5,831 nt of DNA, from NCBI GenBank assembly GCA_016840645.1, contig JAEORY010000276.1:1-5831 (forward strand). The letters are read 5' to 3'. The notes beneath the pieces are model-generated. The model searched no databases, was not told the DNA's origin, and worked only from the letters and a program-made list of their open reading frames with translations. The stretch is from Candidatus Borrarchaeota archaeon (GTDB lineage Archaea > Asgardarchaeota > Sifarchaeia > Borrarchaeales > Borrarchaeaceae). How positions within the stretch are numbered: the stretch's first letter is position 1; each line of letters begins with the position of its first letter. Positions 1-4,815 of this stretch are shown here, one piece after another. The position numbers and the translations under genes are program-made.

Positions 1-1021
1 GACCTTGCCTAATTGTAACATCATTACCTGCATTCGCATAAGGCTTTGGCTTACATTCTGGCTCTGGTTTCGGTTTAGGTTCTGGTTTTGGTTTGGGCTT
101 AGGTTCTGGAGCTGGTTCTGGAGCTGGTTCTGGAGCTGGGGTTGGTGTCGGTGCTGGTGAATTATATACGACATAATTAGCTGCGATGCCTATCTTATTA
201 CAGTTATATCGTATTCGTATATATCCATTCTCACCCCAAGATGTTCCCCAACTGTTTTTCATTATAAAATACTGACCATCATCATTCCAACCAACTAGAG
301 TAACCGCGTGGTTAGGACCAGTTCCATCACAGCTATTAAAAATCCCAGTGCGGTAGGCCATCATAATATCCGTAGCTCCGACTGCAACACTTATGGGACC
401 GTAAGTATAGATCGCATTCTTAAGAGAATCCAAAGAAGGCATCGACGTTTCGCTGCTTGCTGGAAGGAAAGCCCACGAAGCGATATGATAAGGATGAGAT
501 AAATTAGATTTACAGGCGACTTCTCGTCCAACATAAGGAAACTCAGATTCAGGCACGGCACCGTAAGGCAAAGCACGATGGTAGTCGTGAGCAAAATAAC
601 CACCGTCACAGCTCCAGCCTTCCCTTGGACCTGCACATGAGAGAAGATATTGTTCCGACAATCGTGTCTGTGTATTATGACGTATCGCCATTATATCTTG
701 AAGGACAGCTACCGTACTGAAGGCCCAGCAAGAGCCGCAATTTCCTTGGTCTTTTGTTGGCGTTAGTTGATATTGATCTCTCCAATCAAAATTACGAGGG
801 AGTGCTGCTTGTGCTTTAACGTCTTTAAAAACTACGTTCTTCGACCAACCTTTTTTAAGCTTAAGACCTGTCTTGTACTTAACAGGTGTTTTTGTTGTCT
901 CAAACGTTTGCGCTTCAACTATATTATCATCCACTATCGCATCGAAAGCTTGAGTTTTAATCACTTCACCGTTAGCTAGAGTAGCTAAACAAAAAAGAAC
1001 ACTTAAAAAAATTCCTTTCAT
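1..1021 (-). CDS. Secreted papain-family (C1A) cysteine protease with Pro-rich linker and start of a PKD-like domain (3' end outside window)
   Basis: This frame is open from an ATG at 1021 to the window edge (340 codons), so the C-terminus is missing. Residues 1-18 form a short hydrophobic signal peptide (MKGIFLSVLF..., cleavage probably after ANG). A propeptide of about 55 residues follows, without an obvious ERFNIN pattern. The mature C1A domain begins near LPRNFDWRD (residues 74-82). The active site is complete: Gln92 of the oxyanion hole and Cys98 in DQGNCGSCWAF, His238 in PNHAV, and Asn256 in KNSWGTSWG. The family motif CDGG (138-141) is also present. Residues about 289-327 are a Pro/Glu/Lys/Ala linker, after which YANAGNDVTIRQG resembles the first strand of PKD-like domains. 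The predicted role is an exported endopeptidase with a C-terminal binding or adhesion module. A GAGGAGG Shine-Dalgarno overlaps the stop codon of the upstream glycoside hydrolase gene, which implies co-transcription and coupling. The protease assignment is firm; the PKD call rests on about 13 residues. Confidence 0.93.
   Translation of the reverse strand, partial: MKGIFLSVLFCLATLANGEVIKTQAFDAIVDDNIVEAQTFETTKTPVKYKTGLKLKKGWSKNVVFKDVKAQAALPRNFDWRDQYQLTPTKDQGNCGSCWAFSTVAVLQDIMAIRHNTQTRLSEQYLLSCAGPREGWSCDGGYFAHDYHRALPYGAVPESEFPYVGREVACKSNLSHPYHIASWAFLPASSETSMPSLDSLKNAIYTYGPISVAVGATDIMMAYRTGIFNSCDGTGPNHAVTLVGWNDDGQYFIMKNSWGTSWGENGYIRIRYNCNKIGIAANYVVYNSPAPTPTPAPEPAPEPAPEPKPKPKPEPKPKPEPECKPKPYANAGNDVTIRQG
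43..157 (-). repeat. Low-complexity tandem repeat encoding the Pro-rich linker of the protease
   Basis: On the plus strand the 12-base unit GGTTCTGGAGCT occurs three times perfectly in a row (102-113, 114-125, 126-137). Degenerate GGTTT/GGTTCTGG copies flank it. On the minus strand it encodes PAPE units that grade into a KPKPEP pattern, an extended spacer between the catalytic domain and the C-terminal module. Such in-frame repeats can change length by slippage. Confidence 0.8.
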
Positions 1022-1033
1022 TTCTTTTCCTCC

Positions 1034-2074
1034 TCAATTGCTCATTAAATAATCTTCATTTACGTCTTGCCCATACGTTTGAATTACATCGATAACATCA
1101 TAAGATTCAGGATAATAAACCGAAAACCCATCATAGTCTGGATATAAAGATCCATCATCTTGTGTTCCAGACAGCAACCAAAAGGCAACTCCATCTATTT
1201 TTTCATCTCGAAATATCTGATACCATTCTTGGTAAACTCTCCGTCTTTTCTGCTTGTCACGTAATCCAAACTCCCCAAGAAAAAGTGGTTTCATCATATG
1301 TTGAGCAATTTTAACGTGGTCATAAATATAACTCTTAGCTCTATCTTCATCGAATCCCCAACCGTCTGGATAAAGATGGAAAGAGATAAAATCAATTGCC
1401 TCTGATTTATGAAGTTCATAGACATCACCTGAAATAGCACCTTCGGAACCTGTTGTGACCAAATGGTTAGGATCTAGCTCTTTTATATATCTTGCCATTT
1501 CATCCACCCAATCGTAAAGAGAAGGAAGATCATGGCTTTTAGGTTCATTCATTAGTTCCCAAGCAAGAATTGTCCCTTCATTTTTGTAGGGAACATTAGT
1601 GAGAGTGTTCACGCGAGTAAGCAAATGCTTTACATAAGCTTTAAATGTGTTTTTAACACGTTCGTCTCGATAAAAATCATCATGTTCTGATAGATTAAAC
1701 CACCGTAAATACTGAGGTATCCCACCGAAATCTTTCCAGTTATTAGACAGTGTGAGGATAAGTCGGATGTTATTTTGTTTAGCTTTTGCAATAATATAAT
1801 CTAATTTTTTAAATGTGGGTTCATGATAAACATAAGGTTCAGGTTGGAAACAATAGCCATCGTGAAAACTATTCTCACAAAAAGCCCACGTTCGAACTAC
1901 CGAAATATTTAATAACTTAGCGTCATCAAATATCTCATCAATCATTTTTTGAGATTTATAAAAAAGATAATATTGATTAGTACCTGAGAATTTTGGTAGC
2001 TTGTCAAATAACGAAAAGGAACAGCAAGAAAGGACAAATGCAAATAACAAGGATAGTATCCAGCGTATAAGCAT
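1034..2074 (-). CDS. Lipoprotein-type glycoside hydrolase family 5, mannan endo-1,4-beta-mannosidase-like
   Basis: A 346-aa protein resembling GH5 beta-mannanases (clan A TIM barrel), which cut internal beta-1,4-mannosidic bonds. The N-terminus is a hydrophobic signal ending in VLSC at residues 14-17, an acceptable lipobox, so Cys17 would be lipidated and the enzyme held on a membrane. Conserved GH5 elements appear in order: VVRTWAF (59-65, with the substrate-site Arg61); AWELMNEP (171-178) with acid/base Glu177; SFHLYPDGWG (231-240) with His233 and Tyr235; LFLGEFG (264-270) with nucleophile Glu268; and Trp299 in VAFWLLSG. The length fits a single catalytic domain without a carbohydrate-binding module. 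The motif wording resembles the GH5_7 mannanase type, but substrate is inferred; a glucanase or glucosidase of GH5 remains possible. The start is supported by AGGAG upstream of ATG. It lies 39 bases after the membrane-protein gene and 12 bases before the protease gene. All catalytic residues are present, so it should be active. Confidence 0.92.
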   Translation of the reverse strand: MLIRWILSLLFAFVLSCCSFSLFDKLPKFSGTNQYYLFYKSQKMIDEIFDDAKLLNISVVRTWAFCENSFHDGYCFQPEPYVYHEPTFKKLDYIIAKAKQNNIRLILTLSNNWKDFGGIPQYLRWFNLSEHDDFYRDERVKNTFKAYVKHLLTRVNTLTNVPYKNEGTILAWELMNEPKSHDLPSLYDWVDEMARYIKELDPNHLVTTGSEGAISGDVYELHKSEAIDFISFHLYPDGWGFDEDRAKSYIYDHVKIAQHMMKPLFLGEFGLRDKQKRRRVYQEWYQIFRDEKIDGVAFWLLSGTQDDGSLYPDYDGFSVYYPESYDVIDVIQTYGQDVNEDYLMSN

Positions 2075-2113
2075 ACCTGTTTTCTCCTATTCTATTTTCT
2101 AATTAATCTTAGA

Positions 2114-2608
2114 CTACTTCTGAAGATATTCTTTCAGCTTTTCGCTATATTCGAATGCTAGATCCGTATTACCTGCCAGTAATGCTCGCATCATTTTCAA
2201 CTGAAGAATGATTTTTTTATCGTCGCGAGTACAATCTATACAAGCTTCGTTGTCCACACGAATTAAAATATCGATTAGACGGTTTTCAAACACAGCTTGC
2301 ATCCTTTGAGTTAATACTCTCTGTAACTCGTCTTCTGTGTCGGGTAACTCTGACGGCTTCTGAATCTTTAGCTTGGTTGGGAAAGTATCTTTGTCTAACA
2401 AAATAACTTCATTATTACTCAAGGCTTTAACATCATCATCAGGGGGGTTGTTGGGTTTTTTCGGTAAAGGATTTTCACATGAAGAGATATTTGATTTTTT
2501 AATTTCAATAGTAAGAGAATCTGGCAAGAAGTAATCAGAAAAAAGAATAAAAATCAATACAAAAACTATTGTCCACAGTACAGTTAAAATAGTGAAAAAC
2601 CAATTCAT
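2114..2608 (-). CDS. Small single-pass membrane protein of unknown function
   Basis: A 164-aa protein I do not recognise. Residues 3-24 are one strongly hydrophobic segment (WFFTILTVLWTIVFVLIFIL...), a membrane anchor rather than a cleaved signal. A flexible Pro/Asn/Asp-rich stretch follows (about 46-60, PKKPNNPPDDD). Then comes a charged, mostly helical C-terminal region (about 88-164) with a pair of cysteines in ACIDC (122-126). The last 40 residues (LLAGNTDLAFEYSEKLKEYL) look like one helix-turn-helix pair of the TPR/SEL kind, but a single pair is not enough for a domain call. AGGA at 2618-2615, inside the last codons of the DHH gene, lies 6 bases from the ATG. The gene starts 3 bases after that gene's stop, so translational coupling is likely. 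Being encoded between a phosphoesterase and exported hydrolases, it could be an envelope-anchored accessory protein, but that is context only. Confidence 0.8.
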   Translation of the reverse strand: MNWFFTILTVLWTIVFVLIFILFSDYFLPDSLTIEIKKSNISSCENPLPKKPNNPPDDDVKALSNNEVILLDKDTFPTKLKIQKPSELPDTEDELQRVLTQRMQAVFENRLIDILIRVDNEACIDCTRDDKKIILQLKMMRALLAGNTDLAFEYSEKLKEYLQK

Positions 2609-2611
2609 ACA

Positions 2612-3493
2612 TTATCCTAGTGAAGCTTTATGTACTCTCACATGAAACCCAGCAGCATTCTTATGACCACCGCCACCGAATTTCTTTGCAATCTCGCTTA
2701 CATCAAAATCACCCCGACTACGAAGATCGTATCTTCTGGATACTTGGTCATCTACAGAATCGGGACCAAAAGCATTGATACGCTCATCTCGATACACAAC
2801 GGCAAACTTACAATCTTTATATTCCGAATCATTTTCAATCATATCTAATAAATAATGACACACTTCGCTAGACTTATACGAAGTGTTTACAGCTAAAACC
2901 TTATCCTCGCCTATCATCATAGTGACAGCATTCCGACAAATATTTTTAATACTTCTATTAGCTGCACGTAAAATAGCTTCGCCTTCTCTCATTAGAAGTG
3001 CTGGTAATGTTGAAACAAACTGGGACCACAATTCGAAATTAAATGAATGGCTACACAGCATTTCGTGAATTTCTTTTGTCCCTGCAAGTTCAAACTTCCA
3101 TAAGTCTCGGTCTGCAATGTGTAAAAGAAGCGTCGGTATTGGTTGGTTAGGGAAAAAATATTCATGAGTTAAAATACAGCCAGCTTTTGTAATATCAAAA
3201 ACAAGTTCCAAATTCGGTACTGAATCCAACATTAGATCCTTCAAATCATCTATAGCACTTTTGTGATGGTCGATAACTACAACTTTTTCCATCCGTTCTG
3301 ACATAATTTTGATGGTATCTTTATTGTAACTAAAATCTACTATATATACAATAGAACCATCTTCCATCTCTGGAACTGGTTGTTTGTAATCCACAGCGAT
3401 GTAATTTGCGTTGTCGCCTAATTTTCTCCACGCAGCATAAGCAGATCCTTGACCATCTTTATCGGAATGATATAACACATATGTTGAACTCAA
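2612..3493 (-). CDS. DHH/DHHA1 family phosphoesterase
   Basis: A 293-aa cytoplasmic protein of the DHH superfamily, metal-dependent phosphoesterases that include oligoribonucleases (NrnA-type) and cyclic-dinucleotide hydrolases. Counting from the TTG at 3493, the metal-binding motifs are in order: YHSDKDG (8-14, with His9, Asp11, Asp13), YIVDFS with Asp53, VVVIDHHKS with the name-giving DHH at 75-77, and ADRD (127-130). A C-terminal DHHA1 substrate-binding domain ends in the Gly-rich GGGGHKNAAGF (273-283). The frame extends upstream to an ATG at 3565, but I prefer TTG 3493. AAGGAAGGG (3509-3501) sits 7 bases before it, the extra 24 residues do not resemble the family, and the longer form would run into the divergent promoter region. 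It is the first gene of the minus-strand operon. Substrate cannot be read from sequence; recycling of short RNA or DNA oligonucleotides, or degrading a signalling dinucleotide, are both possible. Confidence 0.93.
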   Translation of the reverse strand: MSSTYVLYHSDKDGQGSAYAAWRKLGDNANYIAVDYKQPVPEMEDGSIVYIVDFSYNKDTIKIMSERMEKVVVIDHHKSAIDDLKDLMLDSVPNLELVFDITKAGCILTHEYFFPNQPIPTLLLHIADRDLWKFELAGTKEIHEMLCSHSFNFELWSQFVSTLPALLMREGEAILRAANRSIKNICRNAVTMMIGEDKVLAVNTSYKSSEVCHYLLDMIENDSEYKDCKFAVVYRDERINAFGPDSVDDQVSRRYDLRSRGDFDVSEIAKKFGGGGHKNAAGFHVRVHKASLG

Positions 3494-3601
3494 GAATGAT
3501 CCCTTCCTTAAATAAATTTCTTGCAAAAGACTAAGAATAATATACACTACGCATCTTGTATACATAAATTTAGATTTAGACTTACATACTGGAGATTGAA
3601 A
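3494..3601. promoter_or_regulatory. Divergent intergenic region between the DHH gene and the 249-aa gene
   Basis: This 108-base AT-rich stretch separates two genes transcribed away from each other, so it must hold the promoter of the left operon and of the plus-strand gene and RNA run. Candidate -10-like elements are TATACA (3541-3546) on the plus strand and TATATT or TATTAT read on the minus strand near 3535-3545. No convincing -35 partner was found for either, so a phage-specific promoter type is possible. The two Shine-Dalgarno sequences are clear: AAGGAAGGG for the minus gene and GGAG at 3591-3594 for the plus gene. The 9-mer TAGACTTAC near 3578 recurs in the downstream RNA region near 4532. 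Confidence 0.45.
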
Positions 3602-4351
3602 ATGGGAAAATTACATGCACTACTAGCTGTTGAACCTGACAAAAAAGGTGCTGCAGAAAAAATCTTAAACGAAACTATTAATACTTTTTCTAAAAAACAA
3701 GATCACTTCACAGGGCAACTTCGTACTTATGCACCTGTTAATGATGGAGATACTGAAATTTTTGATGACGAAAAGAAAACGATGGTCACAACGGTTGCTG
3801 ACAAATTGACATACACAGAGCAAGCGCTGGTGGAGTTAATCGATGTCCTCTATCAAAAAGAAGAGACAAACACTAACGCTCGTGCAGATCTTGTCTTACC
3901 AAATGGAACCGTTATCGCTACTAGTGTCCCAGCGACAGTTTTACTGAATTTGGAAAACAGGTTTAAAGCTATTAGAATGATGTATCAAGCTATTCCTACT
4001 CTAGCCCCTGAAGAAGAGTGGGTTGTAGATAGTACATTAGACAATACTTATAAATCAAAACCGAAGGTTACATATAAAACCAAAAAAGTGACAACTCCAC
4101 TTGTTCTTTATCCACATACCGACCGTCATCCAGCGCAAGTTAAAGAGGTGACAGAGGATGTTCGACAAGGAACTTGGACGACAACTAAATGGTCTGGGAT
4201 GTTAAGTCCTAGCCAAAAATCAGAGCTATTAGGGCGCGTTGATACCTTGATTCAAGCGATCAAATGCGCTAGAGTACAGGCGAACGATGAGGAAGCAGCA
4301 ACTAATAAGATTGGTAATCGATTATTCGATTACATAAATACTGGAAACTAG
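3602..4351 (+). CDS. Conserved uncharacterised protein, MGKLH...SGM...LLGRVD family
   Basis: A 249-aa soluble protein. I recognise it as belonging to a conserved but uncharacterised family in bacteria and phages; I believe Pfam calls it DUF7873, but the number is from memory. Characteristic stretches are the N-terminal MGKLHALLAVEPD (1-13), VTTVADKLTY (62-71), a central VPATVLLNLENRFKAIRMMY (109-128) with IPTLAPEEEW (131-140), HPAQV (176-180), and the C-terminal TKWSGMLSPSQKSELLGRVD (195-214) followed by a basic helix and an Ala/Asn-rich end. There is no signal peptide, membrane segment or known catalytic motif. The start is set at ATG 3602 because GGAG lies 7 bases upstream and MGKLH is the family N-terminus; an in-frame ATG at 3521 would add 27 unrelated residues. 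The stop lies 11 bases before tRNA-Asp, and no terminator is seen between them, so it is probably co-transcribed with the RNA run. That placement suggests an RNA-related role, for example binding or processing of the tRNA-like RNA, which is inference only. Confidence 0.9.
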   Translation: MGKLHALLAVEPDKKGAAEKILNETINTFSKKQDHFTGQLRTYAPVNDGDTEIFDDEKKTMVTTVADKLTYTEQALVELIDVLYQKEETNTNARADLVLPNGTVIATSVPATVLLNLENRFKAIRMMYQAIPTLAPEEEWVVDSTLDNTYKSKPKVTYKTKKVTTPLVLYPHTDRHPAQVKEVTEDVRQGTWTTTKWSGMLSPSQKSELLGRVDTLIQAIKCARVQANDEEAATNKIGNRLFDYINTGN

Positions 4352-4362
4352 AAATAAAAAGA

Positions 4363-4438
4363 GGGGTATGGGACTGCATGGTGTGGTCACTGGCCTGTCA
4401 CGCCAGAAATCAGGCGGGTTCAATTCCCGCATACCTCG
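4363..4438 (+). tRNA. tRNA-Asp (anticodon GTC)
   Basis: All arms fold. The acceptor pairs 4363-4369 with 4431-4437 (7 bp, one G-T at position 2:71). The D stem is GACT/GGTC (4372-4375 with 4385-4388) with GG in the loop. The anticodon stem CTGGC/GCCAG (4390-4394 with 4402-4406) closes the loop CTGTCAC with GTC at 4397-4399. The T arm is GCGGG-TTCAATT-CCCGC (4414-4430). Discriminator base G4438 is the known Asp identity base. No CCA is encoded, so host CCA addition is needed. Oddities are G instead of T at position 8 and a 7-nt variable loop. Confidence 0.92.
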
Positions 4439-4460
4439 TTTAACCAAATCTAAAACCGTA

Positions 4461-4510
4461 GACTTAGACTTAGACTCGAACCTTCACTTTGTGTGAAGGG
4501 ACTTAGACTT
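4461..4510 (+). repeat. Short direct repeats GACTTAGACT around a hairpin
   Basis: GACTTAGACT occurs at 4461-4470, overlapping at 4467-4476, and again at 4500-4509. The copies flank the 7-bp hairpin CCTTCAC/GTGAAGG (4481-4499, loop TTTGT). All copies have the same orientation, so they cannot pair with each other; they could be repeated binding sites or unpaired linkers. A related TAGACTTAC lies near 4532 and upstream of the 249-aa gene near 3578. Confidence 0.6.
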
Positions 4511-4569
4511 TGATTTAGCGTTTTGCGGTTGTAGACTTACGCTTGTAAGGACGTTAGAAAGTATATCGA

Positions 4570-4664
4570 GACTCACAATAGTTCTGGCCGTGAGTTCGAA
4601 TCTCACCTCGTCGGCTTGACGACGAGTAGCTCAGTGGTAGAGCAAGAATTTTTAGATTAGAGTT
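4570..4664 (+). ncRNA. Circularly permuted tRNA-like domain (permuted tRNA or Y-RNA-type tRNA mimic)
   Basis: The 3' half of a tRNA precedes its own 5' half. In order, there is an anticodon-arm 3' strand GTTCT (4581-4585), a GGCC variable loop, and a perfect T arm GTGAG-TTCGAAT-CTCAC (4590-4606). Then come acceptor 3' strand CTCGTCG (4607-4613), a six-base connector GCTTGA, acceptor 5' strand CGACGAG (4620-4626), T8 and A9 (4627-4628), and a perfect D arm GCTC-AGTGGTA-GAGC (4629-4643). The last element is A26 and anticodon-arm 5' strand AGAAT (4645-4649). The acceptor is 7 of 7 Watson-Crick pairs and both elbow loops match consensus (GG in the D loop, TTCGAAT). The anticodon helix continues outward through an internal loop into GACTC/GAGTT (4570-4574 with 4660-4664), so the anticodon end is a stem instead of a normal loop. 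By topology this is the arrangement of YrlA-type bacterial Y RNAs, whose tRNA mimic has a closed acceptor hairpin. A spliced permuted tRNA gene is the alternative. The fold is near certain; the role is inferred. Confidence 0.85.
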
Positions 4665-4702
4665 TTGGTTATACTGAATACGCAGTCCATAAAAACAGGC
4701 AC

Positions 4703-4772
4703 AAGAGTATAGCTCTAGAGAGAGCGCCAGCTTGATAAGCTGGAGGACTTGGTGCAAATCCAAGTACTCTAC
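4703..4772 (+). tRNA. tRNA-Ile (anticodon GAT), with non-canonical elbow
   Basis: The acceptor pairs 4704-4709 with 4765-4770 (6 bp), with an A-A mismatch at 1:72. The D stem is GCTC/GAGC (4712-4715 with 4722-4725). The anticodon stem CCAGC/GCTGG (4727-4731 with 4739-4743) holds loop TTGATAA with GAT at 4734-4736. The T stem is CTTGG/CCAAG (4748-4752 with 4760-4764). The D loop TAGAGA lacks the GG pair and the T loop is TGCAAAT instead of TTC-type, so the usual D-loop/T-loop contact is lost on both sides. Position 73 would be C, unlike the usual A of tRNA-Ile. No CCA is encoded. It could be a weak, decaying or specialised tRNA. Confidence 0.7.
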
Positions 4773-4780
4773 TTCATAAT

Positions 4781-4815
4781 AGGAGGTAGGATAGGCGATG
4801 TTCCTACCTCCACCA
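4781..4815 (+). promoter_or_regulatory. Ribosome-binding site locked in a 10-bp hairpin
   Basis: GGAGGTAGGA (4782-4791) pairs with TCCTACCTCC (4802-4811), 10 perfect pairs with a 10-nt loop. The 5' arm contains the strong Shine-Dalgarno AGGAGGT and a second AGGA; the loop carries ATG 4798-4800, and the 3' arm is the first codons of the small ORF. Folded, it would hide the ribosome site, so opening of the stem may control translation. The stem is followed by ACCA (4812-4815), giving it also the look of an acceptor-type minihelix. No T-run follows, so it is not a terminator. Confidence 0.6.

Larger units (their letters stand above)
4441..4671 (+). ncRNA. Multibranched structured RNA enclosing a tRNA-like domain (proposed)
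   Basis: Hand folding finds helices that tile the stretch with few gaps. P1 pairs TAACCAAA (4441-4448) with TTTGGTTA (4664-4671), 8 bp. P2 pairs 4449-4458 (TCTAAAACCG) with 4526-4535 (CGGTTGTAGA), 10 positions with one A-G mismatch. P3 is CCTTCAC-loop-GTGAAGG (4481-4499). P4 is CTTAC-GCTT-GTAAG (4536-4549), directly abutting P2. P5 pairs ACTC (4571-4574) with GAGT (4660-4663), directly abutting P1. Beyond P5 lies the tRNA-like domain listed separately. An alternative outer helix, AGTATA (4560-4565) with TATACT (4670-4675), competes with P1. The two ends sit just after tRNA-Asp and about 30 bases before tRNA-Ile, as for an RNA excised from a tRNA-type transcript. P2 and P3 are the best supported; the overall architecture is inference without a computed fold. 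Confidence 0.5.

Noticed and set aside
391..636. Frames on either strand inside the protease (308-502 plus, 391-636 minus, 767-979 plus)
   Set aside because: They lie within the protease gene, which has a complete set of catalytic motifs; none has a good ribosome site or recognisable motif.
2630..3068. Two short plus-strand frames inside the DHH gene
   Set aside because: They are shadows of the minus-strand DHH coding sequence with no motif support.
4461..4510. CRISPR-like or origin iterons from GACTTAGACT repeats
   Set aside because: There are only three short copies, two overlapping, without regular spacers; this is too little for either.
4581..4649. Interrupted tRNA with a group I or archaeal-type intron
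   Set aside because: An intron would leave the 5' half upstream of the 3' half; here the order is reversed, and no second CTCGTCG acceptor strand exists downstream to pair with 4620-4626.
4554..4763. 69-codon minus-strand frame containing RRGEIRTHG
   Set aside because: It is the antisense of the permuted tRNA-like domain and tRNA-Ile; this peptide pattern is a well-known false translation of tRNA T-arm/acceptor sequence.
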